Below, piece after piece: positions 63,985-64,000 of a DNA stretch of 64,000 nt (positions are counted from its first letter, which is position 1; each line of letters starts with the position of its first letter). The notes under the pieces were generated by a model, which saw nothing but the letters and a program-made list of their open reading frames with translations, made no database searches and was not told where the DNA came from. The position numbers were made by a program, and so were the translations under genes. The DNA is from JAJTHY01 sp964458795 (GTDB lineage: Bacteria > Pseudomonadota > Alphaproteobacteria > Rickettsiales > Midichloriaceae). The stretch spans positions 1 through 64,000 of the forward strand of contig CAYWJW010000001.1 in the NCBI GenBank assembly GCA_964458795.1, written 5' to 3'.

Positions 63985-64000
63985 TAAAAGCTCTTTACGC

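Overview
The window looks like a chromosome piece from a host-associated alphaproteobacterium, most likely Rickettsiales or a similar endosymbiont lineage. The base composition is AT-rich. The lipid A cluster has the alphaproteobacterial order lpxD-fabZ-lpxA-lpxI. An NtrX-type regulator, a ParE of alphaproteobacterial type and an Na+/solute symporter fused to a histidine kinase are present. Biotin appears to be imported (BioY), and ACTTGATC-core palindromes are scattered between genes. This placement is inferred from gene content; no rRNA lies in the window.

Layout. 1-5 kb: broken end of a KefB-like transporter gene, tRNA-Trp, peptide deformylase, a degenerate GGDEF-EAL protein, hemJ, rplS-trmD. 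5-9 kb: a lineage-specific membrane protein, then lpxD-fabZ-lpxA-lpxI. 9-10.5 kb: a YefM/YoeB-like toxin-antitoxin pair, a methyltransferase remnant and a cupin protein. 10.7-15 kb: dapA-holB-lspA-uvrB. 15-17.3 kb: two paralogous outer-membrane barrels, one carrying a Cys/His/Met-rich 19-residue repeat array. 17.3-22.1 kb: a cyanide-insensitive-type quinol oxidase with a tiny third subunit candidate, an exonuclease and enolase. 22.1-25.2 kb: a tandem duplication of an unrecognised cytoplasmic-protein plus secreted-protein pair, one copy reduced to a 19-codon stub. 25-33.7 kb: Mg2+ P-type ATPase, EmrAB-like pump, recR, an SDR, rpsU, bioY. 33.7-41 kb: serine protease, gyrA, tautomerase, tolB, mreC. 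41-49 kb: symporter-kinase, AEC carrier, a candidate YopJ-like effector, lpd and pdhC. 49-60 kb: parE, tRNA-Met, ntrX and a run of unrecognised membrane proteins including an odd ABC protein. 60-64 kb: miaA, ruvB, lolD, rpmG and an L,D-transpeptidase.

The most striking signal is not a gene. Ten copies of a conserved element of about 75 bp lie between genes. Each has an AT-rich block, a GGGACTTCCAT block, a poorly conserved 17-18 nt spacer, TATAYT, and then a conserved leader ending in GTGTG. Eight of ten sit just upstream of a coding sequence on the same strand (eno, an ntrX-like gene, an AEC carrier, a cupin, and several lineage-specific proteins). The fixed spacing with a free spacer sequence looks like a promoter plus leader, but some copies overlap or abut the 3' ends of neighbouring genes as a mobile element would. 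A second family of palindromic elements, bounded by TACCAAT and flanked by TA, supplies or abuts stop codons and forms a 10-kb-spaced inverted pair.
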